DNA of 64,000 nt from Rhizobium sp. R711 (GCF_002211365.1 NZ_LOKZ01000001.1:310001-374000); one strand, 5' to 3'. Counted from the first letter of the stretch, positions 35,602-44,430 are shown. Notes: generated from the letters alone by a model not told the origin. Made by a program: numbers and translations.

Positions 35602-36762
35602 ATGCCCGTTGCAGCTGAACGACCCGAAACGCCGAACGCTATCCATACCGATCTTGGCGCAATTTTCGTCTCATTGGAACTCAGCCGGTCGAAATGGCTG
35701 ATCACCTCGCTGTCGCCGGGTGGCGGCGAGAAGATGTCCAAGCATGCGGTGGCGGCCGGCGATGTCGCCGGCATGCTGGCGCGGTTTGCCGAACTCAACA
35801 GGAAGGCCCAGGCGCGGACCGGGCGGTGTTATCCGATCATCGCCATCCAGGAGGCCGGGCTCGACGGCTTCTGGATCCACCGCGTGCTGCGGGCCGAGGG
35901 GATCGAAAGTCATGTCGTCGATCCGGCATCGATTGCAACCTCGCGCCGGCGGCGCAGGGCCAAGACCGATAAGATCGACGGCGAGGCGTTGGTGCGCGCG
36001 CTGCTCGCCTATAAGAGGGGTGAGCCGCGCGTGTGCGCGATGCTTCAGGTGCCGACGCCCTAGGAGGAGGACCGTCGCCGCATCTCGCGTGAGCGCAAGG
36101 CATTAACCAACGAGCGCGTACGCCACGCCAACCGCATCAAGGGTCTGCTTTTCAGCCAGGGCGTGTCAGGCTACGAGCCGATGCGCCGCGACCGGCGCAA
36201 ACGGCTGCAGGCGCTGAAGACCGGCGACGGCCGTCCGCTGCCGGCATATCTGAAGATGCAGATCGGCCGGGAACTTGACAGGCTCGAGCTGCTGCTCGAG
36301 CAGATCAAGGCGGTTGAGGCCGAACGCGATGCCATGCTTGCTGCCGCTGAGGCTGTCTCGCCGGCACCGGCGATGCTGCTCAATCTGAAAGGCATCGGGC
36401 CGGAGTTCGCCACCGTCCTGTGGTCGGAGGGGCTGTCGCGTCACTTCGGCAACCGACGCCAGGTTGCCGCCTATGCGGGCCTTGCGCCGACGCCCTGGCA
36501 GAGTGGCTCGATCGATTACGACCAGGGGGTTTCGAAAGCCGGCAATGCAAGGCTACGCACGACGCTGATCCAGCTGGCCTGGCTGTGGCTACGCCATCAA
36601 CCGCACTCGGCGCTCTCCTTGTGGTTCGAGGACCGGGTCAAGAATGGCGACCGCCTCAAGAAGACGACGATCGTCGCGCTCGCCCGCAAGCTGCTCGTTG
36701 CACTGTGGAAATATGTCAATGCCGGCGTCGTCATCGAAGGGGCAGTGATAAAGGCGGGCTGA
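35602..36762 (+). pseudogene. IS110-family transposase gene with in-frame amber codon
   Basis: A 386-codon frame interrupted by one TAG at 36061-36063. Before it lies the DEDD/RuvC-like domain (AIFVSLELSRSKWLITSL, IIAIQEAGLDGFWIHRVL, then KTDKIDGEALVRALLAY); after it, the coiled region and the C-terminal serine domain (LKGIGPEFATVLWSEGL, VAAYAGLAPTPWQ, GVSKAGNARLRTT). Related transposases read TPEEEDRRR where this one reads TP-stop-EEDRRR, so one glutamate codon has become TAG. No frameshift or deletion is present. Without readthrough the transposase would be 153 residues and inactive. Confidence 0.88.
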
Positions 36763-37076
36763 CTGGCACCTGCCGAACGTTAGACCTATTCCCATCCCCA
36801 GGGCCTGATCAGTCCTGACGGATCCAGGTAGGGCGGACCGGTGGCATTCCTGGCTTCACAAGCCGACATCAAGAATGGTCCCGCCCTCCTGAGCCCTTGC
36901 CCGCCGCAAGCGGGATATTGGTGCAGCCGTCCCGTGCGGCGACCGGATGTGAGGTTGATCAGGCTCGGATGTCGAGCCGCGTCATGCAATCGGGCTCAGA
37001 CCATGGATGCCGCAAACAAGGAAACCTGCCAATGTCACCGTGACGCTACTGCTTGACTCAAACATCCCCATGTGAG
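36763..37076 (+). other. IS110 right-end non-coding region, candidate bridge-RNA locus
   Basis: About 314 bases between the transposase stop and the right boundary of the element. It contains stem-loops CCCGC (36900-36904) with GCGGG (36910-36914) and GGCTCG (36962-36967) with CGAGCC (36973-36978). In the IS1111 branch of IS110-type elements the structured bridge RNA is encoded in a long right end like this. The assignment is by position and length only; guide loops were not identified. Confidence 0.4.
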
Positions 37077-37250
37077 GAATGCCAACTCGATCTCTACGCC
37101 GATCGCACCAGCGCCCACACCATGCACGCCAATCAACTGCGGCTCTGGTTCGCCTCGCTGGCATACGTCCTGATCTGCGCCCTGCGCCGCCTTGGCCTTG
37201 CCCATACCCGGCTTGCCGAGGCGACCTGCGGCACGATCCGGCTGAAGCCG
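37077..37250 (+). mobile_element. IS1380-family transposase remnant, 3' segment
   Basis: Continues the interrupted frame: ECQLDLYADRTSAHTMHANQ, then LRLWFASLAYVLICALRRLG and LAEATCGTIRLK, the C-terminal region of IS1380-family transposases. Homology ends after GTIRLK at about 37247, where related proteins continue, so this end is truncated too. Confidence 0.85.
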
Positions 37251-37717
37251 ATGGAGTGGTAAGGAACGCAGGGCGTTTTTCGAGTACGCGGCTGAATTTC
37301 TCTCTGCGGTAAGGACGGAGTACGCATCAAACGTCTCTTCCTTGTTGACGATAACCGGCTAAGAGCGTCCGTATTGTTCGGCTGAAGTCTGAAGGCCGTC
37401 TCAAGCTCAGTACAGGAATGCTGGCCAGACTTTTCGTAAGCGAGCAAGTACCCGAGGAGCCAATCCTCATGGGGCATCGGTCGCATCCAGTTGCACGGTC
37501 CCGATGGGCCAGCTCCAACCTCCGACCGGATCTCTTCTGGAGGCTCGATTGCTGTGGCCCGTAGCTGCCAGTGCAACAAAGCAAGCCAGCGCGAAGCCTG
37601 GGCATACTGGTTCACTTGAAAAGCGCCACCTCCCAAAAGGGCGACAGAAGCGGGCATGCCCGGGAAATTGTCGTTATCGTCTGCATAAAACTTACGCCAC
37701 TGCGGGAGCGCCTCGTC
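37251..37717. other. Stretch after the IS remnant, no gene assigned
   Basis: About 470 bases. A minus-strand frame (37657 to about 37270) reads LLGYLLAYEKSGQHSC and ETAFRLQPNNTDALSRL, which weakly recalls a repeat protein, but it runs into the IS1380 remnant and has no clear start signal. Treated as unassigned, possibly a gene cut by the IS. Confidence 0.4.
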
Positions 37718-38491
37718 TCAGGCGACTGACCATCCACCGTCCACCAGCAGGTTCGCGCCGGTGATCAGGCTCGCAGCCGGCGATGCAAGGAAGACAACGG
37801 CACCCACCACATCATCGGTTTCACCGATCCGGCCGAGTGGAATGTGACCGATCGTGGCGTTGCGATTGTCGGCGTCGGACAGAAAAGATGCTGTACCATC
37901 CGTGTGGATGAACGTCGGCGAAACGGTATTGACGGTGATATTATAGCGTGCCCATTCGGCTGCAAGACAGCGCGTGAGGTGATTAATTGCCGCCTTGCTC
38001 ATGCAATAGATTGCCTCACCGCGCAGTGCCACAGTACCCGCCTGTGAGCTGATGTTGATGATCCGGCCCGCATTCCGCATGATCATGTGGCGACCGACTG
38101 CCTGCGTCATCAGAAAGGTACCCTTGATGTTCACATCGAGTATCTCATCAAGGTCCTTCTCCTCAACGAGTTCCGCGAGATTGCCCGGAGCCACACCGAC
38201 GTTGTTGACGAGGACGTCGATCCGGCCGAAGGCCGTCAGCGCCGCGTCGACAGCCTGTGCGATATGGGCCTTGTTGGGAATGTCCAGTTTGACAGGGAGA
38301 ACCTTTCGTCCCGCACCCTCGAGCTCGGCAACCAGGCCGACCGCGGCCGCGACATCGCGGACCCCCAAAACAATGTCGGAGCCTGCTGCGGCACAGGCAT
38401 GCGCACAAGCTCGACCAATGCCCCGGCTTGCTCCCGTCACCAAAGTCACCTTGCCCTCGAGGCTGAAGTCCGGCGCCTTCTTCTGCATCAT
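37718..38491 (-). CDS. Short-chain dehydrogenase/reductase
   Basis: A 257-residue classical SDR: cofactor motif VTGASRGIGRACA (about residues 18-30), NNVG at about 91-94, catalytic Ser in INISSQAG and YCMSKAA with the Tyr-x3-Lys pair, and the C-terminal GANLLVDGGW. An NAD(P)-dependent alcohol or polyol dehydrogenase. ATG 38491 or the next codon 38488 may be the start. The gene is isolated between IS debris and a non-coding stretch, so the substrate cannot be inferred. Confidence 0.9.
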   Translation of the reverse strand: MMQKKAPDFSLEGKVTLVTGASRGIGRACAHACAAAGSDIVLGVRDVAAAVGLVAELEGAGRKVLPVKLDIPNKAHIAQAVDAALTAFGRIDVLVNNVGVAPGNLAELVEEKDLDEILDVNIKGTFLMTQAVGRHMIMRNAGRIINISSQAGTVALRGEAIYCMSKAAINHLTRCLAAEWARYNITVNTVSPTFIHTDGTASFLSDADNRNATIGHIPLGRIGETDDVVGAVVFLASPAASLITGANLLVDGGWSVA

Positions 38492-39003
38492 CGTGGCCTC
38501 CGTCGATTAAACGCTATTTATGGCAGCGTCGGCGTGCAGAAACCAGATGTTCAATGCACGCTGAGCGGCGTCCCTTGGGCCAATCGCGATATTCAAGGGC
38601 CGGCAGAGAGAGATTGAGCACCCAGCGTTACTTGGGCGTGCGCGCGCAAAAAACAGTTGGGACATTAAAACCGGTCTTTGAAATCAACTGATTACATAAC
38701 GCGATCAAAAATGCGCGTGACGCCGCCTACGTGAGGGAGAAAGAGGGCTTGTGCGAGCTCGTCCTCGGGAATGAGGCCGTCCTTGGACGACCACGTCGAT
38801 GAATGGAGTTGCGCCAGGCCCGCGCTCTTTCACGGCAAGCGGGAACCTTCGTGGTTCGTCATGAAACGCAGGCGTTTTTTTTCGATTATGCAGCAGATGC
38901 CACATTCGTGATACGAGGCATTTGCATTACTCCTGAAACTTCAATGCAACGGCATCATTTACGCCTCGGATTTAGAAGATGAACTACGGATGCAGTCGCA
39001 ACA
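38492..39003. other. Intergenic stretch, no gene recognised
   Basis: About 510 bases upstream of the SDR gene. Short frames are present on both strands but none has domain similarity together with a ribosome binding site. Confidence 0.45.
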
Positions 39004-39195
39004 TTGTCCGTGGACGCGACGATCACTGCTCGCGGCCAAACCACCATTGCGGCGTCGAGAAAGAGGCGCGCTTCAAGCTCCTGTTGCGACTTGCTAGAAG
39101 CGGGAGACCCGCCCGACGACTTGGATAAGTTGGTGAAGGCAAGTAAAAATCCAACAGATGTTGTCGCCGACCTGAAGGCTCTCGCGGGCCAATAG
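39004..39195 (+). pseudogene. Possible AbrB-type antitoxin remnant
   Basis: A 63-codon frame from a TTG start begins SVDATITARGQTTIAAS, which matches the N-terminal strand of SpoVT/AbrB antitoxins (TITxxGQxTIP). The next residues (RKRRASSSCC) do not fit the fold, suggesting a frame shift. The end (LDKLVKASKNPTDVVADLKA) could be an antitoxin tail. No toxin gene or good ribosome binding site is seen. Confidence 0.3.
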
Positions 39196-39318
39196 CCCAT
39201 GCCAGGGCTCTACCGATTTTAGTAGATACCCCTATACGCTTCTTCGCAGGCCGGACCTTCGCAACCTATATCATACTTCCGCGTTTTCCCCGCTCGAGTT
39301 CTTTCTTTGGAGGATGTA

Positions 39319-39471
39319 ATGATCCGCAAGCTGAAATCCGGCGCGTATCGACTCTATTCGCGCAAGGCTGATCCCAAGACCCATAAACGCAGAAACCTCG
39401 GCACATTCAAATCACGCGAGGAGGCCGAAAAACACGAGCGCGAGGTGCAGTATTTCAAGCGTCATGCCTGA
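39319..39471 (+). CDS. 50-residue basic protein of the MIRKLKSG type
   Basis: ATG 39319 with GGAGG 5 bases upstream encodes a 50-residue basic protein (MIRKLKSGAYRLYSRKADPK, then TFKSREEAEKHEREVQYFKR). This closely resembles small proteins recalled across rhizobia and related bacteria, with the same KRRNLGTF core. The many Lys/Arg residues suggest nucleic-acid contact, but no function is known. Confidence 0.85.
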   Translation: MIRKLKSGAYRLYSRKADPKTHKRRNLGTFKSREEAEKHEREVQYFKRHA

Positions 39472-39590
39472 ACAACGGCTGTTTTAGGGTCCGCGAAAAG
39501 TCGCCTGAGGAGGCAATTTTCCAAAAACGCTTGGCGATGGAAAGAAGGTGGCAGTTAGCAGGACCTACGCAAGCTCGCCAGGACGCCGTC

Positions 39591-40997
39591 TCACGATAGG
39601 GCGAAAATCCTGACCTCCCGTCCTATGCCGTGAAGTTCCGCCATTCGGGAGACTGATGCGATGCCGCTGTCTCGCAGGATCTCCGAAACTTGCGCATCTT
39701 CGACAATCGCCTCCGTCGTCAGGATCACATTGGGATCAGCAAGGCCCTGCACGCGAGAGGCGATGTTGACAGTCTGGCCGAAGTAGTCCTGCCGATCGTT
39801 CAAGTTGACTGCGAGGCATGGTCCCTCATGGATACCGATCTTCAGCAAAAGATCGTCGCTACCATGTTCGGCATTTAACCGCAGCATCGCGTCGCGCATC
39901 CGAAGCGCCGCCGCCACCGCGCGGTCCGGAGTTGGAAAGGTCGCCATTACGGCATCGCCTATCGTCTTGACGACTGCTCCCGCCTCCGTAGCGACGATCT
40001 CGTGAAGAACCCTGAAATGCGCGCGCACCAGATCGAAAGCGGCAAGATCTCCGACCCGCTCGTAGAGTGCCGTCGAGCCTCTCAAGTCAGTAAAGAGGAA
40101 AGTCAGGCTTGTGATCTTGAGCCGCTGGTCGACGTCAAGCGTGTCGGTCCGGTAGATGTCACGGAAGCTCTGGTTTGTCAGTAGACGCTTGGCTGTCAGA
40201 AAAGGTCGCCTGCGACCCAGTAGATCGTGCAACTCGTCTCCTGCGACGCAGACATTCGGTAGCACTCTGCGATCGGTGTGGTTTTCGAGGGTGAGCCGCA
40301 GGGTTCCGGGGCGAAGGGCAAGCGTTTCGTTCGGTGCATGCCCGTAACTGATGCCCATTGAAAGGTTCTGACGCTCGTTGGTGGGTTCACCATTCACGTC
40401 GAGGAATTGCGCCAAGTGTGTTACCGCATCGAAGATGATGACGAATCGCGCTGGCAGTTGCAGTGAGACGAAAGCCTTCTCGCCTGGATTCAGCTCGATC
40501 ATCTCCAACAAGATACTGGCAAATCTTTCTTCGAAGTTCTCCGGCAGGTCGACGCCAGAGCTGAAAAAGATTTGGCGGTAATATTCAAGGGGGGGTAGAC
40601 GATCGGGTTCGTGGGCAGCAATCCTGCGTACTCTCGGACTTACCGTGAACGTTACCTCGACCATTTCGTCGAGGGTTGGCTCGTAACCGGCTGCGCATAG
40701 CGCGCAATGGTAGATTTCCCGGTCGACGGCTTTGAGAGTTGTGCCCGTGTCAAGGACGCCGCCACATCCTGGGCAAAGAACATTCCAGGTCATCTCGAAT
40801 GCGCCTATGCGGGCTGCATGCAGAAGCGCCGCAATCACTTTCTCTTCATCGAGATGATGCCCATCAGCAAAGGCCAGCGCATTGATGCGATTGAGATCGC
40901 GATCCGACCCACGCAGGACGACCTTTTCGATGCAGTCAACCGTCTGCGGGTCAGCCGCCTGTCGCAGGGTGGCAAAAAGCACGTCCACTTCACTCAT
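39591..40997 (-). CDS. Adenylate/guanylate cyclase with DUF5939 N-terminal region
   Basis: A 468-residue class III cyclase. The N-terminal part (about 1-290) contains a zinc-ribbon-like pair CPGC and CALC (about residues 76-106) and the DUF5939 region (RRPFLTAKRLLTNQSFRDIY). The C-terminal cyclase domain (about 300-465) has the metal aspartates in TFLFTDLRGSTALYERVGD and KTIGDAVMATF, and the N-x3-R transition-state pair in QTVNIASRV. Cytoplasmic, with no membrane segment. ATG 40997 is chosen as the start; it has only a weak ribosome binding site. Confidence 0.88.
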   Translation of the reverse strand: MSEVDVLFATLRQAADPQTVDCIEKVVLRGSDRDLNRINALAFADGHHLDEEKVIAALLHAARIGAFEMTWNVLCPGCGGVLDTGTTLKAVDREIYHCALCAAGYEPTLDEMVEVTFTVSPRVRRIAAHEPDRLPPLEYYRQIFFSSGVDLPENFEERFASILLEMIELNPGEKAFVSLQLPARFVIIFDAVTHLAQFLDVNGEPTNERQNLSMGISYGHAPNETLALRPGTLRLTLENHTDRRVLPNVCVAGDELHDLLGRRRPFLTAKRLLTNQSFRDIYRTDTLDVDQRLKITSLTFLFTDLRGSTALYERVGDLAAFDLVRAHFRVLHEIVATEAGAVVKTIGDAVMATFPTPDRAVAAALRMRDAMLRLNAEHGSDDLLLKIGIHEGPCLAVNLNDRQDYFGQTVNIASRVQGLADPNVILTTEAIVEDAQVSEILRDSGIASVSRMAELHGIGREVRIFALS

Positions 40998-41321
40998 TAG
41001 ACAGGTCTCTGTGCGCGTAACTACGACGGACGACGCGATCAGAGCGATTATACCACGGAACTTCCTGATGGAAATCTCCACGCCTGGAGGCTTGTCGCGT
41101 TCCCGATCTCGTTACCTGGATCGTCTGAATTTGCCACGGTCGTATGCAGTCGCGGATGCTGGACCTGAACCGTCCGCCCTCGCGTTTCGGGCTCGGTGAA
41201 CCTTGCTGTGGCGCTTTCTGGTTCGTCCAAATTGGGGCAGATAACGGCCTGTTCGCGCGACCCGCGCTATTGAATACCGCGAGCGCTCCGCTACTTGCCT
41301 CCTTCTCGAAGGGAGACGGCC
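40998..41321. other. Intergenic stretch between divergent genes
   Basis: About 320 bases between the cyclase gene and the small gene at 41322. Holds their promoters presumably; no clear operator or gene was seen. Confidence 0.45.
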
Positions 41322-41546
41322 ATGCAAGACACCGATCTTCTCATTCTCTCCAGGGCCGTGCAGCACTGGTACCTGTACTACGACATAGATCCGGATGACC
41401 AAGCATCGACCCTGCTTAACCGTGCAGCAATCGAACTTTTCGACCAAGGGCATCGCTCGGTGGAAGGCATCGCGACGATGTTGATCGAAAATTTCGTTGG
41501 CCCGTGGCCGGTGACGATGAACGCGCAGATGTCGAACACGATGTAG
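41322..41546 (+). CDS. Small conserved rhizobial protein, unknown
   Basis: A 74-residue protein (DTDLLILSRAVQHWYLYYDI, then LLNRAAIELFDQGHRSVEGI). The start follows GAAGGGAGACGGCC. It looks like a real, small, soluble helical protein resembling others in rhizobia; the function is unknown. It is convergent with the L,D-transpeptidase gene. Confidence 0.65.
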   Translation: MQDTDLLILSRAVQHWYLYYDIDPDDQASTLLNRAAIELFDQGHRSVEGIATMLIENFVGPWPVTMNAQMSNTM

Positions 41547-41699
41547 CCCGCCGCTGAGGCAAAGCTGCTCGTTTATAAATCTGGACGTCCTTCCAGGCGC
41601 AAGGACTGAAGAGATCACGACTGCCGCGGTAAGGCCCACCAAAATTCCTGTCGACGTGAATGCCGGAAAGATCATACTTCATGCAGCGCCTCGGGCGAC

Positions 41700-42677
41700 T
41701 TATTCAGTAAACTCGACAACGACCCCCGGCCTGACCATCGCAGCTAATTCCTCGACGTCCCAGTTCGTCAGGCGAACACATCCATGCGACCCCACCTTGT
41801 CGATGAGGGAGGGCTCTGGCGTGCCGTGAATTCCATAAGTGGGCTCGGTCAAATCGATCCAGACTGTTCCCACAGGATTATTGGGACCACTTGGAAGCTT
41901 CAGAAGCTTGGTGTTCGTCCCCTGCTGGAAGTTCACTTTTGGATTGTAGATATAAGGGGGCATTCGTGCGACGCCCTTGACTTTGTGTTTCCCGGAGGGG
42001 GATGGAGTCTCGTCACTACCAATAGTGGCGGGATAGGCAGCAAGCAGCGATCCGTCCTCCGCAAATGCCAGAACTTGCCCCGCGCGCCTGTGTGCCTCGA
42101 TCCGCTTGACGGTCCCTTTCTTCGCCTCGCCAGGTGCCGCAACCAACACGGTTGCTCCCACTGAAAATGCTGAGCCGGGATTCAGTGCCTTGAGAAGGTC
42201 GACATCCATGTGAAACCGCTCTGACAATTCTTCATCGACGCCAGTGTACGCAAGGCGCTTCATCTTGGCCTGTTTGGCGTAGTCCTTTGAAATGCGATCG
42301 ACGAGTCCCTTGGCATCATCTGGGGAGATCACGTACGGCTCGATAACGGGTCGCCGATCTGAAAGTCGCTGGACGACGTCGGGATCCAGCTTTCCATCCA
42401 TCGGTAGGTGCTGCATGGCCTCAAAGCCCGCGATCGCCTTGGTGAGGTTTTCCCCATTGTGACCGTCAATTACACCGGGAGAGGACCCGGCGCGATCGAG
42501 AAGTATCTGGAGACGGATAATAGCAGGGTCCGGTCGAACGGAATCATGTGACGACGGCCTGAGAGAAATAGTGTTTAACGCGGCATCGTTGATGACAGCC
42601 GCCTCCAGCTCCCGGGCACTTGTAGCGCCAGCCAGGGCAACTGCCAGTGAGGCCGCGAGTGCGATCGCTTTCTTCAT
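41700..42677 (-). CDS. L,D-transpeptidase (YkuD family)
   Basis: A 325-residue exported protein: signal peptide (MKKAIALAASLAVALAGATS), a peptidoglycan-binding-like segment (RLQILLDRAGSSPGVIDGHN, residues about 55-95), and a C-terminal YkuD domain with the catalytic motif SHGCVRLTN preceded by GIHGTPEP. It forms 3-3 or protein cross-links in peptidoglycan. ATG 42677 gives the standard signal peptide; ATG 42683 is an alternative. Rhizobiales have many such paralogues. Confidence 0.92.
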   Translation of the reverse strand: MKKAIALAASLAVALAGATSARELEAAVINDAALNTISLRPSSHDSVRPDPAIIRLQILLDRAGSSPGVIDGHNGENLTKAIAGFEAMQHLPMDGKLDPDVVQRLSDRRPVIEPYVISPDDAKGLVDRISKDYAKQAKMKRLAYTGVDEELSERFHMDVDLLKALNPGSAFSVGATVLVAAPGEAKKGTVKRIEAHRRAGQVLAFAEDGSLLAAYPATIGSDETPSPSGKHKVKGVARMPPYIYNPKVNFQQGTNTKLLKLPSGPNNPVGTVWIDLTEPTYGIHGTPEPSLIDKVGSHGCVRLTNWDVEELAAMVRPGVVVEFTE

Positions 42678-42927
42678 GAGCATGAAATCTGACGCGAGCC
42701 AATTTGTTCCAGACTGCGGGTCGATATCGTTCAGGCGATGGGATGGCGGGCCTCTCCCGGTCGATTTTGGAGGCGGGATCTCAAAGGCAGTCAGCCAATA
42801 CTGAACGGGACATTCTCCGAGATGCCAAACGACGACGCTCGATGACCTGTCAGAAACGTTGGTGCAGCACTTGCCTCACATCCGGGATGAGCCTGGATGA
42901 CATAGGCCCGCTCAAGCAAGTCACGTC

Positions 42928-43056
42928 TTAAAGACCCGAAATGGGATCTCCAAGGGCGCTCGCGCGAGCGATCTCAAGAAAAGCAAGCACCGCGGTTGCA
43001 GCGATAAACCTGCGCCAGCTGCGCCAAAGTCTCCACCTCTCGTCTTCATCAGCCAT
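42928..43056 (-). CDS. Possible 42-residue membrane-anchored small protein
   Basis: ATG 43056 opens a 42-codon frame (MADEDERWRLWRSWRRFIAA, then TAVLAFLEIARAS) with one hydrophobic helix after a Trp/Arg-rich head. It starts 14 bases after the stop of the methyltransferase gene, so translation could follow from it. There is no clear ribosome binding site. The remaining stretch to 42684 shows no gene. Confidence 0.3.
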   Translation of the reverse strand: MADEDERWRLWRSWRRFIAATAVLAFLEIARASALGDPISGL

Positions 43057-43070
43057 TATCGAGCGACAGT

Positions 43071-43916
43071 CTAGCGCGTTCCGACAATGACAGTCGCGGT
43101 TGAACGAAGTTGCACCTGGCCATCCTGAGTTGACTGTCGCGCCAGTGCCAGAACGTCGTTGCGGATTTGCGCTTGCGTCGCTGCGTCGGCTCTCGCAAGC
43201 CCCGCCACAACGGGTGCTGCGATGTCCGTCATGAAATCCCAATATCTTTCCGGTGACTCGTGGGTCATGATGGACGAAACTTCCTCCTCGCTTAGATCTG
43301 TCAGACCGGCCTCTTCGAAGGTGGCGCGCATCAACCCAGACGGGGCGCAACGAAATAGCCCAGGCGATCCGGGGGGCGACGCAGGTATATCCACATGCCG
43401 AGTGATCGCGGACATGATCGTCGTTGCCCAGGGATTGTTCTCAGGTCCACTCCACACGGCCGCGCAAACGCGCGCGCCAGGCTTTGCCACGCGTGCGAAT
43501 TCCCGAGCCGCGAGTGCCATATCGGGAAAGAACATGAAGCCGAACCGGCATAGAATACTGTCGAAACCTGCATTGGGAAAAGGAAGCGCGTTTGCATCGC
43601 AGACTTTGGTCTTAAAATTCGTCAGGCCCCGGCGAGCCGCATTCTCAGCGGCTACCGCCAGCATACGCTCGGAGAGATCCGTTACCGTCACATTCCCATG
43701 CGGCAGCATCGCTGCCGCGGTGAGCCCGGGTTCGCCCGTTCCCGCGGCAACGTCAAGCACATGCGCGTCGTTGCGCAAGTTCGAGAGCCTGAGCATCGCA
43801 TCACCAAACGGGGCAAGCCAGCCAAGGACCAGTTCGTCCCATTTCCTCCATCCGGTGGAAAAACGATCCCATGTATCGCGTTGCTGATCGCGGATCTCAT
43901 CGAAGCTTCCAGGCAT
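43071..43916 (-). CDS. Class I SAM-dependent methyltransferase
   Basis: A 281-residue methyltransferase with motif I VLDVAAGTGEPGL (about 53-65), the acidic post-I strand VTVTDLSERMLAVA, and the motif FDSILCRFGFMFFPD. It resembles ubiquinone/menaquinone methyltransferase-type (UbiE-like) enzymes, with a small-molecule substrate. ATG 43916 follows GGAGGGACGGGC, so a longer frame reaching 44108 is not used. Confidence 0.9.
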   Translation of the reverse strand: MPGSFDEIRDQQRDTWDRFSTGWRKWDELVLGWLAPFGDAMLRLSNLRNDAHVLDVAAGTGEPGLTAAAMLPHGNVTVTDLSERMLAVAAENAARRGLTNFKTKVCDANALPFPNAGFDSILCRFGFMFFPDMALAAREFARVAKPGARVCAAVWSGPENNPWATTIMSAITRHVDIPASPPGSPGLFRCAPSGLMRATFEEAGLTDLSEEEVSSIMTHESPERYWDFMTDIAAPVVAGLARADAATQAQIRNDVLALARQSTQDGQVQLRSTATVIVGTR

Positions 43917-44109
43917 GCCCGTCCCTCCCTCAGTGATTGAAATTCCCTCATCGGATTGCCCACTATGAACCGTGTGGACCAAGTTACAATCAAATTGAGG
44001 TGGCCACAGGATGCACGCTGCCCAGATCGAGAACACACCGTCATGCCGCCAAATGGTGATTTGAGGAACAAGCGCTGCTCGCTTCTCGGTCCCAAGCAGC
44101 CATCCCATC
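43917..44109. other. Short intergenic stretch before the Lrp remnant
   Basis: Promoter region of the methyltransferase gene and the probable degraded start of the Lrp/AsnC-type remnant. No other signal was found. Confidence 0.4.
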
Positions 44110-44430
44110 GCACAATGGCCAGGAATGATAAAATGTCCAAGAGTTGTGGCCGTGCAGCTCTGATGGAACTTCCTTCGATCTCCAGCCGTCCAGCGTCGGA
44201 TGAAGATGATGACAGGCCGGCGACATCCAGGCCAAACGTGGCCACCGTCGATCCCGCCTCGCTGGACACTCCATTACGATCTTCGTTGAAGTCGAGGTCA
44301 TCAGCGAGATGGCGGACAAGATCGAGCCAAGCGCGAGTTCGCGTCGACCGTGGAAATCCAGCAGTGCTATTATGCCACCGAGGAAGTGGACTTTGTGCTT
44401 ATGATAATCGTGGCGAACATGGCCGAGGTT
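44110..44430 (+). pseudogene. Lrp/AsnC-family regulator remnant
   Basis: Pieces of a leucine-responsive-type regulator lie in order but in different frames: SPAVQRRMK (recognition helix) near 44180, NVATVDPASL near 44235, HSITIFVEVEVISEMADKIE near 44268-44330, then EFASTVEIQQCYYATEEVDF and VLMIIVANMAE to about 44422. Together they follow the order HTH, linker, ligand-binding (RAM) domain. At least three frame changes are needed, so the gene is dead. Confidence 0.6.

Larger units (their letters stand above)
35524..37076 (+). mobile_element. IS110-family insertion sequence inside the IS1380 remnant
   Basis: A 1553-bp insertion. Removing it rejoins the IS1380 frame exactly (AAG then GAA, giving ENRIK-ECQLDL). 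The ends carry a subterminal inverted repeat ATGGGG (35529-35534) and CCCCAT (37066-37071), each set 5 bases in from the boundary, as in the IS1111 group. Both boundaries follow the dinucleotide AG and no target duplication is seen, as expected for IS110-type recombination. The left non-coding end is short (78 bases) and the right is long (314 bases). The transposase gene carries an internal amber codon. Confidence 0.82.

Noticed and set aside
37270-37657. Minus-strand frame with a repeat-protein-like string after the IS1380 remnant.
   Set aside because: It continues into the IS remnant antisense, has no ribosome binding site, and the similarity is too weak to name.
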